8,095 bases of DNA from Prevotella sp. (GCA_003483565.1 DMYZ01000209.1:6847-14941), one strand, 5' to 3'; counted from the first letter of the stretch, positions 1-6,552 are shown. Numbers and translations are program-made. Notes: generated by a model not told the origin, from the letters alone.

Positions 1-1311
1 CCGAACTATGAAGATGGTACAGTGGACATTAACTGGGATCTGGCACAGAAAAGTAATGACCAGATAGAGTTTTCTCTCGGCTGGGGACAGACCGGTGTGA
101 TCGGACGTATTGGATTGAAATTGAATAATTTCTCTATGCGTAATCTCTTTAATAAAAATAAGGAACATCGTGGCATTATGCCCGTTGGTGATGGAGAGAC
201 TCTGAGTATTGGAGCGCAGACGAACGGATCCTATTATCAGTCGTATAATGCCAGCTATTCGACAAACTGGTTTGGTGGAAAACGACCTATCCAGTTTAGT
301 ATAAGTGCTTACTATAGCAAGCAGACTGATGTATCAGACAATTATTATAATAGTTCTTATATGAATAACTATTATAATTATCTGTATGGTTACAGTTCTT
401 ATAACTCTTATAACAGCTATACTAATTATTATGACCCTGACAAATATGTGAAGTTGTTGGGTATGTCTGTAGGATGGGGCAAGCGTTTGCGCTGGCCGGA
501 TGACTATTTCACATTGTCACTGCAGTTGGCTTATCAGCGTTATATGCTGAAGAATTGGGAATATTTCTTGATGACCGATGGTTCTGCCAATAACTTGAAC
601 CTGACTATTGCCTTGAATCGTACTTCGACAGATAATCAGCTCTTCCCACGCCGTGGCTCGGAATTCGAAGCTAGTGTTACCCTCACCCCGCCTTGGAGTG
701 CATGGGATCATAAAGACTACAAAAATCTGGCCACAAATCCTTTGTCTTCAACTTATGAGGATGAGATGCAGGAGAAATACCGTTGGGTTGAGTATAATAA
801 ATGGAAGTTTAAGTCCAGAACTTATACTGCTCTCTCCGGTGGACAGAAATGTTTCGTGCTTATGACACGCGTGGAGATGGGTATCCTTGGTTCATATAAT
901 AAATATAAGAAGTCACCATTTGAAACTTATTATGTCGGTGGTGACGGTATGAGTGGATATTCTACTGGTTATGCAGAGGAGACTATCGGACTCCGTGGTT
1001 ATGAAAACGGTTCCCTGACTCCTTATGGCTATGAAGGATATGCTTACGACCGCTTTACGCTGGAACTACGTTATCCGTTCTTGTTGGGCAATACTACAAT
1101 CTACGGCCTGACCTTCCTGGAAGGAGGTAACGCATGGCATAAAGTATCAGATTTCAATCCGTTTGAGATGAAGCGTAGTGCCGGTGTCGGTGTACGTATC
1201 TATCTGCCAATGGTCGGCCTGATGGGTATTGACTGGGGATATGGATTTGATAAGGTCTTTGGTACAAAGGGTGGAAGTCAGTTCCATTTCATTTTGGGTC
1301 AGGAATTCTAA
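1..1311 (+). CDS. bamA: BamA outer-membrane beta-barrel assembly protein, C-terminal part (5' end outside window)
   Basis: Omp85-family insertase that folds and inserts beta-barrel proteins into the outer membrane. The frame is open from base 1, so the real start and the POTRA domains lie upstream; 436 residues remain. The first residues (PNYEDGTVDINWDL) look like the last strand of POTRA 5, followed by the 16-strand barrel. Visible family marks are the PRRGSEFEASV segment (bases about 646-675), the loop-6 LRGY motif at 991-1002 (equivalent to VRGF in E. coli BamA), and a terminal strand ending FHFILGQEF with the C-terminal Phe typical of the beta-signal. A GTG at base 22 and later ATGs are internal codons, not starts. 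A Tyr/Asn/Ser-rich insertion lies at 340-432. Three Skp-like chaperone genes follow, which matches its role in receiving periplasmic barrel precursors. The assignment is firm; only other Omp85 proteins such as TamA are alternatives, and the neighbours argue for BamA. Confidence 0.93.
   Translation, partial: PNYEDGTVDINWDLAQKSNDQIEFSLGWGQTGVIGRIGLKLNNFSMRNLFNKNKEHRGIMPVGDGETLSIGAQTNGSYYQSYNASYSTNWFGGKRPIQFSISAYYSKQTDVSDNYYNSSYMNNYYNYLYGYSSYNSYNSYTNYYDPDKYVKLLGMSVGWGKRLRWPDDYFTLSLQLAYQRYMLKNWEYFLMTDGSANNLNLTIALNRTSTDNQLFPRRGSEFEASVTLTPPWSAWDHKDYKNLATNPLSSTYEDEMQEKYRWVEYNKWKFKSRTYTALSGGQKCFVLMTRVEMGILGSYNKYKKSPFETYYVGGDGMSGYSTGYAEETIGLRGYENGSLTPYGYEGYAYDRFTLELRYPFLLGNTTIYGLTFLEGGNAWHKVSDFNPFEMKRSAGVGVRIYLPMVGLMGIDWGYGFDKVFGTKGGSQFHFILGQEF
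340..432 (+). other. Tyr/Asn/Ser low-complexity segment within BamA barrel
   Basis: By direct count, 27 of 31 codons encode Tyr (13), Asn (8) or Ser (6); the others are Met, Leu, Gly and Thr. Codons are mostly TAT and AAT/AAC with recurring units such as TCTTATAAC, so the DNA is itself mildly repetitive. It lies between predicted strands in the first half of the barrel, so an extracellular loop is the likely place. The function is unknown. Confidence 0.75.
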
Positions 1312-1313
1312 TA

Positions 1314-1348
1314 CACTCTCTTCCTTCTCTTTATGGGAAGGAGGAGTG
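1314..1348 (+). other. Imperfect hairpin between bamA and the first skp-like gene
   Basis: In the 64-bp gap after bamA, CACTC (1314-1318) pairs with GAGTG (1344-1348) and CTTCC (1320-1324) pairs with GGAAG (1336-1340), with a possible T-G pair at 1325/1335. A small asymmetric internal loop separates the two helices and the terminal loop is about 9 nt. No U-tract follows directly, so it is not a standard intrinsic terminator. It could be a weak attenuator or an mRNA processing or stability element, or it could be chance. Confidence 0.4.
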
Positions 1349-1375
1349 ATAACTGGATAAGAAAGGTTTTTAGCT

Positions 1376-1891
1376 ATGAAGAAGTTTATAACAATGTGTT
1401 TGTTTGTATTTGTTGCCATGGCAGCAAATGCACAGAAGTTTGCTCTCGTTGATATGGATTATATTCTGAAGAATATTCCTGCATATGAGCGTGCCAACGA
1501 ACAGCTAAACCAGGTCAGCAAAAAGTGGCAGGCTGAGGTTGAGGCTCTCAACACTGAGGCTAGCACGATGTATAAGAATTATCAGAATGAGGTGGTCTTC
1601 CTTTCCCAAGAGCAAAAGAAAACCAGACAGACTGCTATTATGGACAAAGAGAAAGAAGCCAGCGATCTGAAAAAGAAATATTTCGGGCCGGAAGGCGAGC
1701 TCTTTAAAAAGCGTGAAGCGTTGATGACACCTATTCAGGATGAAATTTATAGTGCGGTCAAGGACATTTCTGATTACAGGGGGTATTCGCTTGTCATCGA
1801 TCGTTCCAGCAATAATGGTATTATCTTTGGATCACCTAAAATAGACATCAGTAATGAAGTTTTGGAGAAATTAGGCTATTCCAATAAATAA
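1376..1891 (+). CDS. OmpH/Skp-family periplasmic chaperone, paralogue 1
   Basis: 171-residue secreted protein of the OmpH/Skp family, whose members hold unfolded outer-membrane proteins in the periplasm. Residues 1-19 form a signal peptide (MKK, hydrophobic core, then ANA) with probable cleavage before QKF; no lipobox Cys is present. After a short strand (ALVDMDYIL) comes a long charged helical region, residues about 37-125, the coiled-coil tentacle, and then a C-terminal strand region (YRGYSLVIDRSS). It is the most divergent of the three copies: the later two carry MPE(F/Y) and PYI(S/D)P, here replaced by IPAYE and a GIIFGSP segment. AAAGG at 1362-1366, 9 nt before the ATG, is a weak possible ribosome site. 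The stop TAA is followed at once by in-frame TAG. It probably reads through from bamA, because no promoter match was seen in the gap. Confidence 0.9.
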   Translation: MKKFITMCLFVFVAMAANAQKFALVDMDYILKNIPAYERANEQLNQVSKKWQAEVEALNTEASTMYKNYQNEVVFLSQEQKKTRQTAIMDKEKEASDLKKKYFGPEGELFKKREALMTPIQDEIYSAVKDISDYRGYSLVIDRSSNNGIIFGSPKIDISNEVLEKLGYSNK

Positions 1892-1902
1892 TAGTATATT
1901 TG
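1871..1902 (+). promoter_or_regulatory. Candidate promoter for the second skp-like gene
   Basis: TATATTTG at 1895-1902 matches the Bacteroidetes -7 consensus TAnnTTTG exactly. The -33 position, 20 bp upstream, holds TTAG (1871-1874), an imperfect match lying in the end of the first skp-like gene. The implied leader of about 45 nt is strikingly A-rich up to the ATG at 1954. The relatively long 62-bp gap here, against 3 bp after the next gene, supports an internal start. Confidence 0.5.
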
Positions 1903-1953
1903 CAACTGTCATTTTCAAAAATAAAGAATAAATAATAAAATAACAAAAGTGAT

Positions 1954-2454
1954 ATGAAAAAACTTATTTTAATGTTGATGCTCTTTGCACCACTGAGCAT
2001 TTTCGCACAGAAATTTGCTCACATCAATTCTCAGGAAATTATGCAGCAGATGCCGGAGTTTATTAAGGCTCGTGGCGATGTTGAGGCTCAGGCAAAGACT
2101 TATGAGAATGATCTGAAGTCTATGCAGGACGAACTCCAGCGGAAAAGTGATGAGTATGACAAGGGAAAGAGCACGATGAATGTTACTGCCCAGAAGCAAA
2201 AGGAGCAGGAGCTTCAGACTCTTTATCAGAAGATACAGCAGGCTTATCAAGACAATCAGACAGCCCTTCAGAAGCTTCAGCAGGATAAGATGCAGCCTAT
2301 TACTGCAAAGTTGGTTAATGCCATTAAGGTCGTTGGTGACAAAGGCGGCTATGTATATATTATGGATACTGCAGCCGGTATTCCTTATATCAGCCCAACT
2401 TTGAGCAAAGATGTTACAGCCGAGGTAAAGGCTGAACTTGCTAAGCAGAATTAA
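1954..2454 (+). CDS. OmpH/Skp-family periplasmic chaperone, paralogue 2
   Basis: 166 residues. Residues 1-18 are a signal peptide ending SIFA, with probable cleavage before QKF. The mature protein opens with a short strand (AHINSQEIM), then MPEF at 33-36, then a Gln/Lys/Glu-rich coiled coil from about 37 to 112 lacking prolines, and a C-terminal strand region (GGYVYIMDT) with PYISP at 144-148. This is the usual OmpH/Skp architecture and length. It has its own candidate promoter upstream and an A-rich leader without a Shine-Dalgarno sequence. It ends in TAATAA, and the third copy begins directly after that second stop, so copies 2 and 3 are almost certainly co-transcribed. Expected role: periplasmic holdase feeding BamA. 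Which copy corresponds functionally to E. coli Skp cannot be said from sequence. Confidence 0.92.
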   Translation: MKKLILMLMLFAPLSIFAQKFAHINSQEIMQQMPEFIKARGDVEAQAKTYENDLKSMQDELQRKSDEYDKGKSTMNVTAQKQKEQELQTLYQKIQQAYQDNQTALQKLQQDKMQPITAKLVNAIKVVGDKGGYVYIMDTAAGIPYISPTLSKDVTAEVKAELAKQN

Positions 2455-2457
2455 TAA

Positions 2458-2961
2458 ATGAAAAAAGCATTTTTAGTTTTCATTATAGCGCTGCTGCCAC
2501 TCTTCGTGAGTGCGCAGCAGTTGCATTTTGGCTACTTCAGCTATAAGGCAGCTTTTGCTGCTATGCCGGAATATGCCACTGTACAGAGTAATTTGGCTGA
2601 TCTTCGTGCTAAATATGAAGCAGAAACCAAGCGGTCAGAAGATGAATTCAATCAGGACTATCAGGAGTTTCTGGAAGGTCAGAAGGATTTTGCTCCATCC
2701 ATTCTTAAAAAAAGGCAGAATGAATTGCTGGAATTGATGGAGAAAAACATTGCTTTCAAAGAAGAGTCTCAGCGCTTGCTTCAGCAGGCACAGGACGAGG
2801 CTTACGCTCCCTTGAAAAATAAGTTGAATCAGATCCTCCAGATTATAGGTAAGGACAAGGGGTATGCTTTCATTTTAAATACTGATGAGGATGCCGTGCC
2901 TTATATTGATCCTTCTATGGGAGATGATATTAACACGATTGTTCAAGGTTCTTTGAAATAG
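2458..2961 (+). CDS. OmpH/Skp-family periplasmic chaperone, paralogue 3
   Basis: 167 residues. Residues 1-19 are a signal peptide ending FVSA, with probable cleavage before QQL. A short strand (HFGYFSYKAAF) is followed by MPEY at 36-39, a charged coiled coil from about 40 to 120 broken by a Pro near residue 80 (DFAPS), and a C-terminal region (KGYAFILNT) with PYIDP at 148-152. The shared MPE(F/Y) and PYI(S/D)P landmarks make this copy closer to paralogue 2 than to paralogue 1. Its ATG lies 3 nt after the previous stop, and those 3 nt are themselves TAA, which suggests reinitiation or coupled translation. murI follows after 28 nt. Same expected periplasmic chaperone role; possible specialisation of the copies is inference. 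Confidence 0.9.
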   Translation: MKKAFLVFIIALLPLFVSAQQLHFGYFSYKAAFAAMPEYATVQSNLADLRAKYEAETKRSEDEFNQDYQEFLEGQKDFAPSILKKRQNELLELMEKNIAFKEESQRLLQQAQDEAYAPLKNKLNQILQIIGKDKGYAFILNTDEDAVPYIDPSMGDDINTIVQGSLK

Positions 2962-2989
2962 AGATCTGTTTTTTAATGTTATTGTACGT

Positions 2990-3832
2990 ATGATTTCTTT
3001 GTCTCATTGCCCGGGGCCTATAGGCATTTTTGATTCTGGCTATGGAGGACTTACTATCCTTCATGGTATCCGTCAGTTGCTGCCTCAGTACGATTATTTA
3101 TATTTTGGTGATAATGCTCGTGCTCCTTACGGCATCCGTTCTTTCGACGTAGTATATCAGTTTACTCGTCAGGCAGTCATTAAGATGTTTCAAATGGGTT
3201 GCCAGTTGGTGATCTTAGGATGTAACACGGCTTCAGCCAAGGCTTTGCGAAGTATTCAGCAAAGAGATCTTACGGAATTAGATCCGGAACGGAGAGTACT
3301 TGGAATAATCCGTCCTACGGCAGAAGTTATTGGAAGTCTGACAAAGTCACGTCATGTAGGACTTTTGGCTACAGAAGGCACGATCAAGAGTAAGAGTTAT
3401 GATATCGAAATCGCAAAGTTCTTTCCGGATATAAAGGTTTCAGGAGTAGCTTGCCCTTTTTGGGTCCCTCTTGTAGAATATAACGAGGTAGATAGTCCCG
3501 GTGCTGATTATTTTGTCAAGAAACGTATTGACGAATTGATGATGAAGGATAATAATATCGATGCCATCATTTTAGGATGTACTCATTTCCCCCTTCTTAT
3601 GCCTAAAATCGTAAAATATGTTGATCCGGGGATAAGAATCATTCCTCAAGGTGAATATGTTGCCAGGAGCCTGCAAAATTATTTGCTGCGCCATCCGGAC
3701 ATGGAACAGCGCTGCACGCGTACGGGTACTTGCCAGTATTATACTACAGAGAATGCGGATAAATTTAAAGAAAGTGCAACTACCTTCCTTCATGAGAAGG
3801 TGTGTGTGTCACATGTTGATTTTGATAAATAA
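2990..3832 (+). CDS. murI: Glutamate racemase
   Basis: Cytoplasmic, cofactor-independent racemase converting L-glutamate to D-glutamate for the peptidoglycan stem peptide. At 280 residues it has the normal family length. The two catalytic cysteines are Cys78 in GCNTAS and Cys197 in GCTHFP, with His199 beside the second; Asp15-Ser16 sits in the N-terminal FDSGYGG motif, and Glu163 in the VPLVE segment fits the remaining active-site acid. YFGDNARAPYG (38-48) and LLATEGT (125-131) are also typical. The C-terminal tail carries a C-X5-C pair (Cys242, Cys248) before YYTTE. The start gives the standard N-terminal lead-in to IGIFDSG; no Shine-Dalgarno is visible. It lies 28 nt after the third skp-like gene and 8 nt before rbfA, so it is probably part of the same transcript. 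Confidence 0.96.
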   Translation: MISLSHCPGPIGIFDSGYGGLTILHGIRQLLPQYDYLYFGDNARAPYGIRSFDVVYQFTRQAVIKMFQMGCQLVILGCNTASAKALRSIQQRDLTELDPERRVLGIIRPTAEVIGSLTKSRHVGLLATEGTIKSKSYDIEIAKFFPDIKVSGVACPFWVPLVEYNEVDSPGADYFVKKRIDELMMKDNNIDAIILGCTHFPLLMPKIVKYVDPGIRIIPQGEYVARSLQNYLLRHPDMEQRCTRTGTCQYYTTENADKFKESATTFLHEKVCVSHVDFDK

Positions 3833-3840
3833 ATAGAATT

Positions 3841-4176
3841 ATGCAGGAAACAAGACAAAATCGTATTTCAAGGCTCTTGCAGAAAGAGTTGAGCCTTATA
3901 TTTGAATCGCAAACTCGTAAGATGCATGGTGTCATGATCAGTGTCACACGTGTCCGTGTTAGTCCTGATCTTAGTGTCTGTACGGCTTATCTGAGTGTCT
4001 TTCCATCTGAAAAAGGAGAGGAACTTATCACAAACATTCGCAATAACGATAAGTCTGTCCGCTATGAGTTAGGACGCCATGTAGGTAAGCAGCTTCGTAT
4101 TATACCTGAACTTCGATTCTTTATTGACGACAGCTTGGATTATATAGAACATATTGATGAACTGTTAAATAAATAA
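3841..4176 (+). CDS. rbfA: 30S ribosome-binding factor RbfA
   Basis: Small KH-fold protein that binds the immature 30S subunit and helps 16S rRNA 5'-end maturation, important in the cold. The 111 residues show the RbfA pattern from end to end: R-x-x-R-x-S-R-L-L-Q-K-E-L near the N-terminus, then VTRVRVSPDLS with the following YLSVF strand, and PELRFFIDDSLDYIEHIDELL at the C-terminus. It starts 8 nt after murI. Its TAA stop overlaps the ATG of the next gene by one base (TAATG), so translation of the permease is probably coupled to it. Confidence 0.95.
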   Translation: MQETRQNRISRLLQKELSLIFESQTRKMHGVMISVTRVRVSPDLSVCTAYLSVFPSEKGEELITNIRNNDKSVRYELGRHVGKQLRIIPELRFFIDDSLDYIEHIDELLNK

Positions 4177-5405
4177 TGAATTTCCCCTTTTACATTGCTC
4201 GCAGATATCTCTTTTCCAAGAAGAGTACACATGCTATTAATGTGATCAGTGCAATCTCTGTTGTCGGTGTAGCTGTCGCTACCATGGCTCTGGTGATTGT
4301 GCTGAGTGTTTTTAATGGTTTCCATGATCTGGTGGCCTCTTTCTTTACGAGTTTTGATCCTCAGCTGGAGGTAATGCCGGTAACAGGGAAGACTGCTCCT
4401 GCAGATGATCCTATCCTTACCAGAATAAAGCATCTGCCGCAAGTGGATGTTGCAACTGAAACGGTGGAGGACCAGGCCCTGGCCGTATATCAAAATAAGC
4501 AGGCGATGGTGGTCGTAAAGGGGGTAGAAGATAATTTTCCCGAGTTGACCCATATCACTGACATACTCTATGGTGATGGTACGTATGAACTTCATGCTGC
4601 CAATTTGCAGTATGGCATTCTCGGAATTCGTTTGGCACAACAGTTGGGCACCGGCGCAAAATGGGATGGGTATCTCAGAATTTATGCACCACAGCGCGAG
4701 GGACAGTTGGATATGTCCAACCCTGCCAGTGCGTTTGTTGTTGATTCATTACTTTCACCGGGGGTAGTCTTTTCCGTGAAGCAAAGTAAATATGATTCCA
4801 ATTATATTATTGCTCCTATTTCCTTCGCCCGTGGCTTATTTGGGCAGCAGGGCATGTTGTCAGCATTGGAACTGCGGTTAAAGCCAGGAAGTGATTTGGA
4901 TGCCGTAAAGGCAAATATTCAACAGATTGCCGGAGTAAAATACAAAGTACTAGATCGTTTTGAACAGCAGGAAGATACTTTTAAGATTATGTCAGTGGAA
5001 AAACTGATGGCATATATCTTTTTGACTTTTATTCTTGTCATAGCTTGCTTTAATATTGTCGGTTCCTTATCCATGTTGATTATAGACAAGAAGAATGATG
5101 TCGTGACCTTGAGAAATCTGGGTGCATCGGACAAGCAGATCGCACGTGTCTTTCTTTTTGAAGGGCGAATGATTGCTGTTATTGGTGCCGTGGTTGGGAT
5201 TCTGCTTGGTTTACTTCTTTGTTTCCTACAACAGCGTTTTGGTCTGGTTGCCTTGGGTGACACTGCTGGTTCTTTTGTAGTGAATGCTTACCCTGTAAGT
5301 GTACATTATATGGATGTAGCAGCAATATTCTTTACGGTTGTCCTTGTCGGATGGGCTGCAGTGTGGTATCCTGTGAGATATTTGAGCAAGAGATTGTTGC
5401 GGTGA
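4176..5405 (+). CDS. LolC/LolE-type ABC transporter permease (FtsX/MacB-like)
   Basis: 409-residue inner-membrane protein of the lipoprotein-releasing permease family, which extracts lipoproteins from the inner membrane and passes them to a periplasmic carrier. The N-terminus (YIARRYLFSKK, then a hydrophobic run) is characteristic. Predicted membrane segments are about 22-46, 276-303, 331-352 and 380-400, with a large periplasmic domain between the first and second, the classic type VII exporter layout. The cytoplasmic coupling stretch (KKNDVVTLRNLGAS, then FLFEGRMI) at 305-332 is where the ATPase docks. No LolD-type ATPase is in the window, so its partner must be encoded elsewhere. The start overlaps the rbfA stop. 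The protein may pair with a second permease or act as a homodimer; this, and whether its substrate is lipoproteins, is inference from the family. Confidence 0.85.
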   Translation: MNFPFYIARRYLFSKKSTHAINVISAISVVGVAVATMALVIVLSVFNGFHDLVASFFTSFDPQLEVMPVTGKTAPADDPILTRIKHLPQVDVATETVEDQALAVYQNKQAMVVVKGVEDNFPELTHITDILYGDGTYELHAANLQYGILGIRLAQQLGTGAKWDGYLRIYAPQREGQLDMSNPASAFVVDSLLSPGVVFSVKQSKYDSNYIIAPISFARGLFGQQGMLSALELRLKPGSDLDAVKANIQQIAGVKYKVLDRFEQQEDTFKIMSVEKLMAYIFLTFILVIACFNIVGSLSMLIIDKKNDVVTLRNLGASDKQIARVFLFEGRMIAVIGAVVGILLGLLLCFLQQRFGLVALGDTAGSFVVNAYPVSVHYMDVAAIFFTVVLVGWAAVWYPVRYLSKRLLR

Positions 5406-5411
5406 GAGCCG

Positions 5412-6050
5412 TTACTTTTTTCTTATTAAAGTTAATCCGTCTCGAAGAGGCAGCATTACTTTTTCTATTCTTTCGTCCTGGACAAGAAAGTCATTGAAAT
5501 GTTCGATGCCGATGGTCTGCTTGTCCTTCTTATAGGAGGGATCTATGACATGACCATCCCATAGCGTATTGTCTGCAAGGATAAAACCTCCTGTGCGCAA
5601 TACAGACAGGGTCATCTCATAGTCTTCCAGATAATTGCGCTTGTTGCCGTCTAGAAAAGCCATGTCAAAAGTAATACCCAGTTTGGGTGCTTCTTCTGAT
5701 GCATCGCCTATTTTGAATACAATTTTATCAGCAACAGGGGATTTCTCAATCCATGGACGGGTGAAATCTTCCAGTTCGTCATTAATGTCAAATGTAAATA
5801 CTTTTCCTTCTTTACCAAGACCTTCAGCCATACAGATGGCACTGTAGCCACTGAAGGTTCCTATCTCCAGAATATTTCTGGGCTGGATCATCTCTACCAG
5901 CATTTTTAATAGACGTCCCTGCAAGTGGCCGCTTGCCATTCTACCATGAATGGTATGAATATTTGTGGCGCGATAGAGGCGGTGTAGATAGTCTCCTTCA
6001 GGGTCGATATGTGACAAGATATACTGGTCTATCGCTTCTGTTTCATTCAT
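5412..6050 (-). CDS. Class I SAM-dependent O-methyltransferase (Methyltransf_3 / COG4122 type)
   Basis: 212-residue cytoplasmic methyltransferase of the catechol-O-methyltransferase-like family. SAM-binding motif I is EIGTFSGYS (62-70), the acidic end of strand 2 is Asp88 (FTFDIN), and the metal-binding positions typical of the family are Asp134 (FLDGNK) and Asp160-Asn161 (LADNTLWDG). Length is normal. The bacterial family includes caffeoyl-CoA-like enzymes and the TrmR (YrrM) tRNA 5-hydroxyuridine methyltransferase; a tRNA role is plausible but unproven here. Its ATG lies 5 nt after the aroQ stop, so the two form one minus-strand unit read from the aroQ promoter. Its end meets the permease gene tail to tail, leaving 6 bp. 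Confidence 0.88.
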   Translation of the reverse strand: MNETEAIDQYILSHIDPEGDYLHRLYRATNIHTIHGRMASGHLQGRLLKMLVEMIQPRNILEIGTFSGYSAICMAEGLGKEGKVFTFDINDELEDFTRPWIEKSPVADKIVFKIGDASEEAPKLGITFDMAFLDGNKRNYLEDYEMTLSVLRTGGFILADNTLWDGHVIDPSYKKDKQTIGIEHFNDFLVQDERIEKVMLPLRDGLTLIRKK

Positions 6051-6055
6051 AAGTC

Positions 6056-6487
6056 TTAGTCTTGTTTTTTCTGAGCAAGAATACCGGCAATGGCAAGATC
6101 ATAGCTTGCCATTCCGAATCCACATATTACACCAAGGCATGCCGGCGACAGATAGGAATGATGCCGGAACTCTTCACGCTTGTGAACATTGGAGATATGG
6201 ACTTCTACAACAGGGCATTTAATCGACCGTATGCAGTCCTGTAAGGCAATACTGGTATGCGTATAAGCACCGGCATTAAGTACGATACCGTCATCATCGA
6301 ACCCAACTTCCTGAATCTTGTCGATCAGTTCACCTTCAATATTACTTTGATAGTATTCTATCGTGATATCAGGGTATTTGGCACGAAGCTGAGGCAGGTA
6401 ACTTTCAAAGGAATGATTACCATAGATACTTGGTTCTCTCACGCCGAGCAGGTTCAGATTAGGACCATTGATAATTTGGATCTTCAT
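6056..6487 (-). CDS. aroQ: 3-dehydroquinate dehydratase, type II
   Basis: Third step of the shikimate pathway: dehydration of 3-dehydroquinate to 3-dehydroshikimate, in a dodecameric cytoplasmic enzyme. The 143 residues match the type II length. Family motifs are GPNLNLLGVREP (8-19) with the lid Arg17 and catalytic Tyr22 (IYG), QSNIEGELID (47-56), NAGAYTHTS (71-79, where most homologues have NPGA) with Asn71, EVHISN (95-100) with catalytic His97, and REEFRHHS (104-111) with Arg108. All expected active-site residues are present. It is the first gene of a two-gene minus-strand unit and is divergent from xerD, 51 bp away. Confidence 0.96.
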   Translation of the reverse strand: MKIQIINGPNLNLLGVREPSIYGNHSFESYLPQLRAKYPDITIEYYQSNIEGELIDKIQEVGFDDDGIVLNAGAYTHTSIALQDCIRSIKCPVVEVHISNVHKREEFRHHSYLSPACLGVICGFGMASYDLAIAGILAQKKQD

Positions 6488-6492
6488 GACTG

Positions 6493-6518
6493 TTGTTTCT
6501 AACTTTTTATTATCTTTG
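6493..6518 (+). promoter_or_regulatory. Candidate xerD promoter
   Basis: TATCTTTG at 6511-6518 is an exact TAnnTTTG -7 match. The nearest upstream TTG (6493-6495) leaves a 15-bp spacer, shorter than the usual 19-20, so the -33 part is weak. The predicted leader to the ATG at 6539 is short, about 13 nt. Confidence 0.45.
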
Positions 6519-6521
6519 TGG

Positions 6522-6552
6522 CAAAAGTAAGAAAATAAATGGGAAAAGACAA
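6522..6552 (-). promoter_or_regulatory. Candidate promoter of the aroQ-methyltransferase unit
   Basis: Read on the minus strand, TTG (6552-6550) is followed after 20 bp by TACTTTTG (6529-6522), a good match to the Bacteroidetes promoter. The implied leader to the aroQ ATG at 6487 is about 28 nt. The -33 element lies inside the first codons of xerD, and the -7 element faces that of the xerD promoter 3 bp away. Confidence 0.55.

Noticed and set aside
1147..1419. 90-codon open frame on the minus strand at the end of bamA
   Set aside because: It overlaps bamA and the skp start antisense, with no family resemblance or start signals.
3897..3904. Perfect TATATTTG -7 element inside rbfA
   Set aside because: An 8-base motif with two free positions is expected a few times by chance in 8 kb of AT-rich DNA. 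Its TTG partner is 17 bp away and nothing in the gene layout calls for a promoter there.
4140..4640. 166-codon open frame on the minus strand across the rbfA end and permease start
   Set aside because: It lies wholly antisense to two well-supported genes, resembles no family, and has no leader or promoter; its composition is that of a mirror of real codons.
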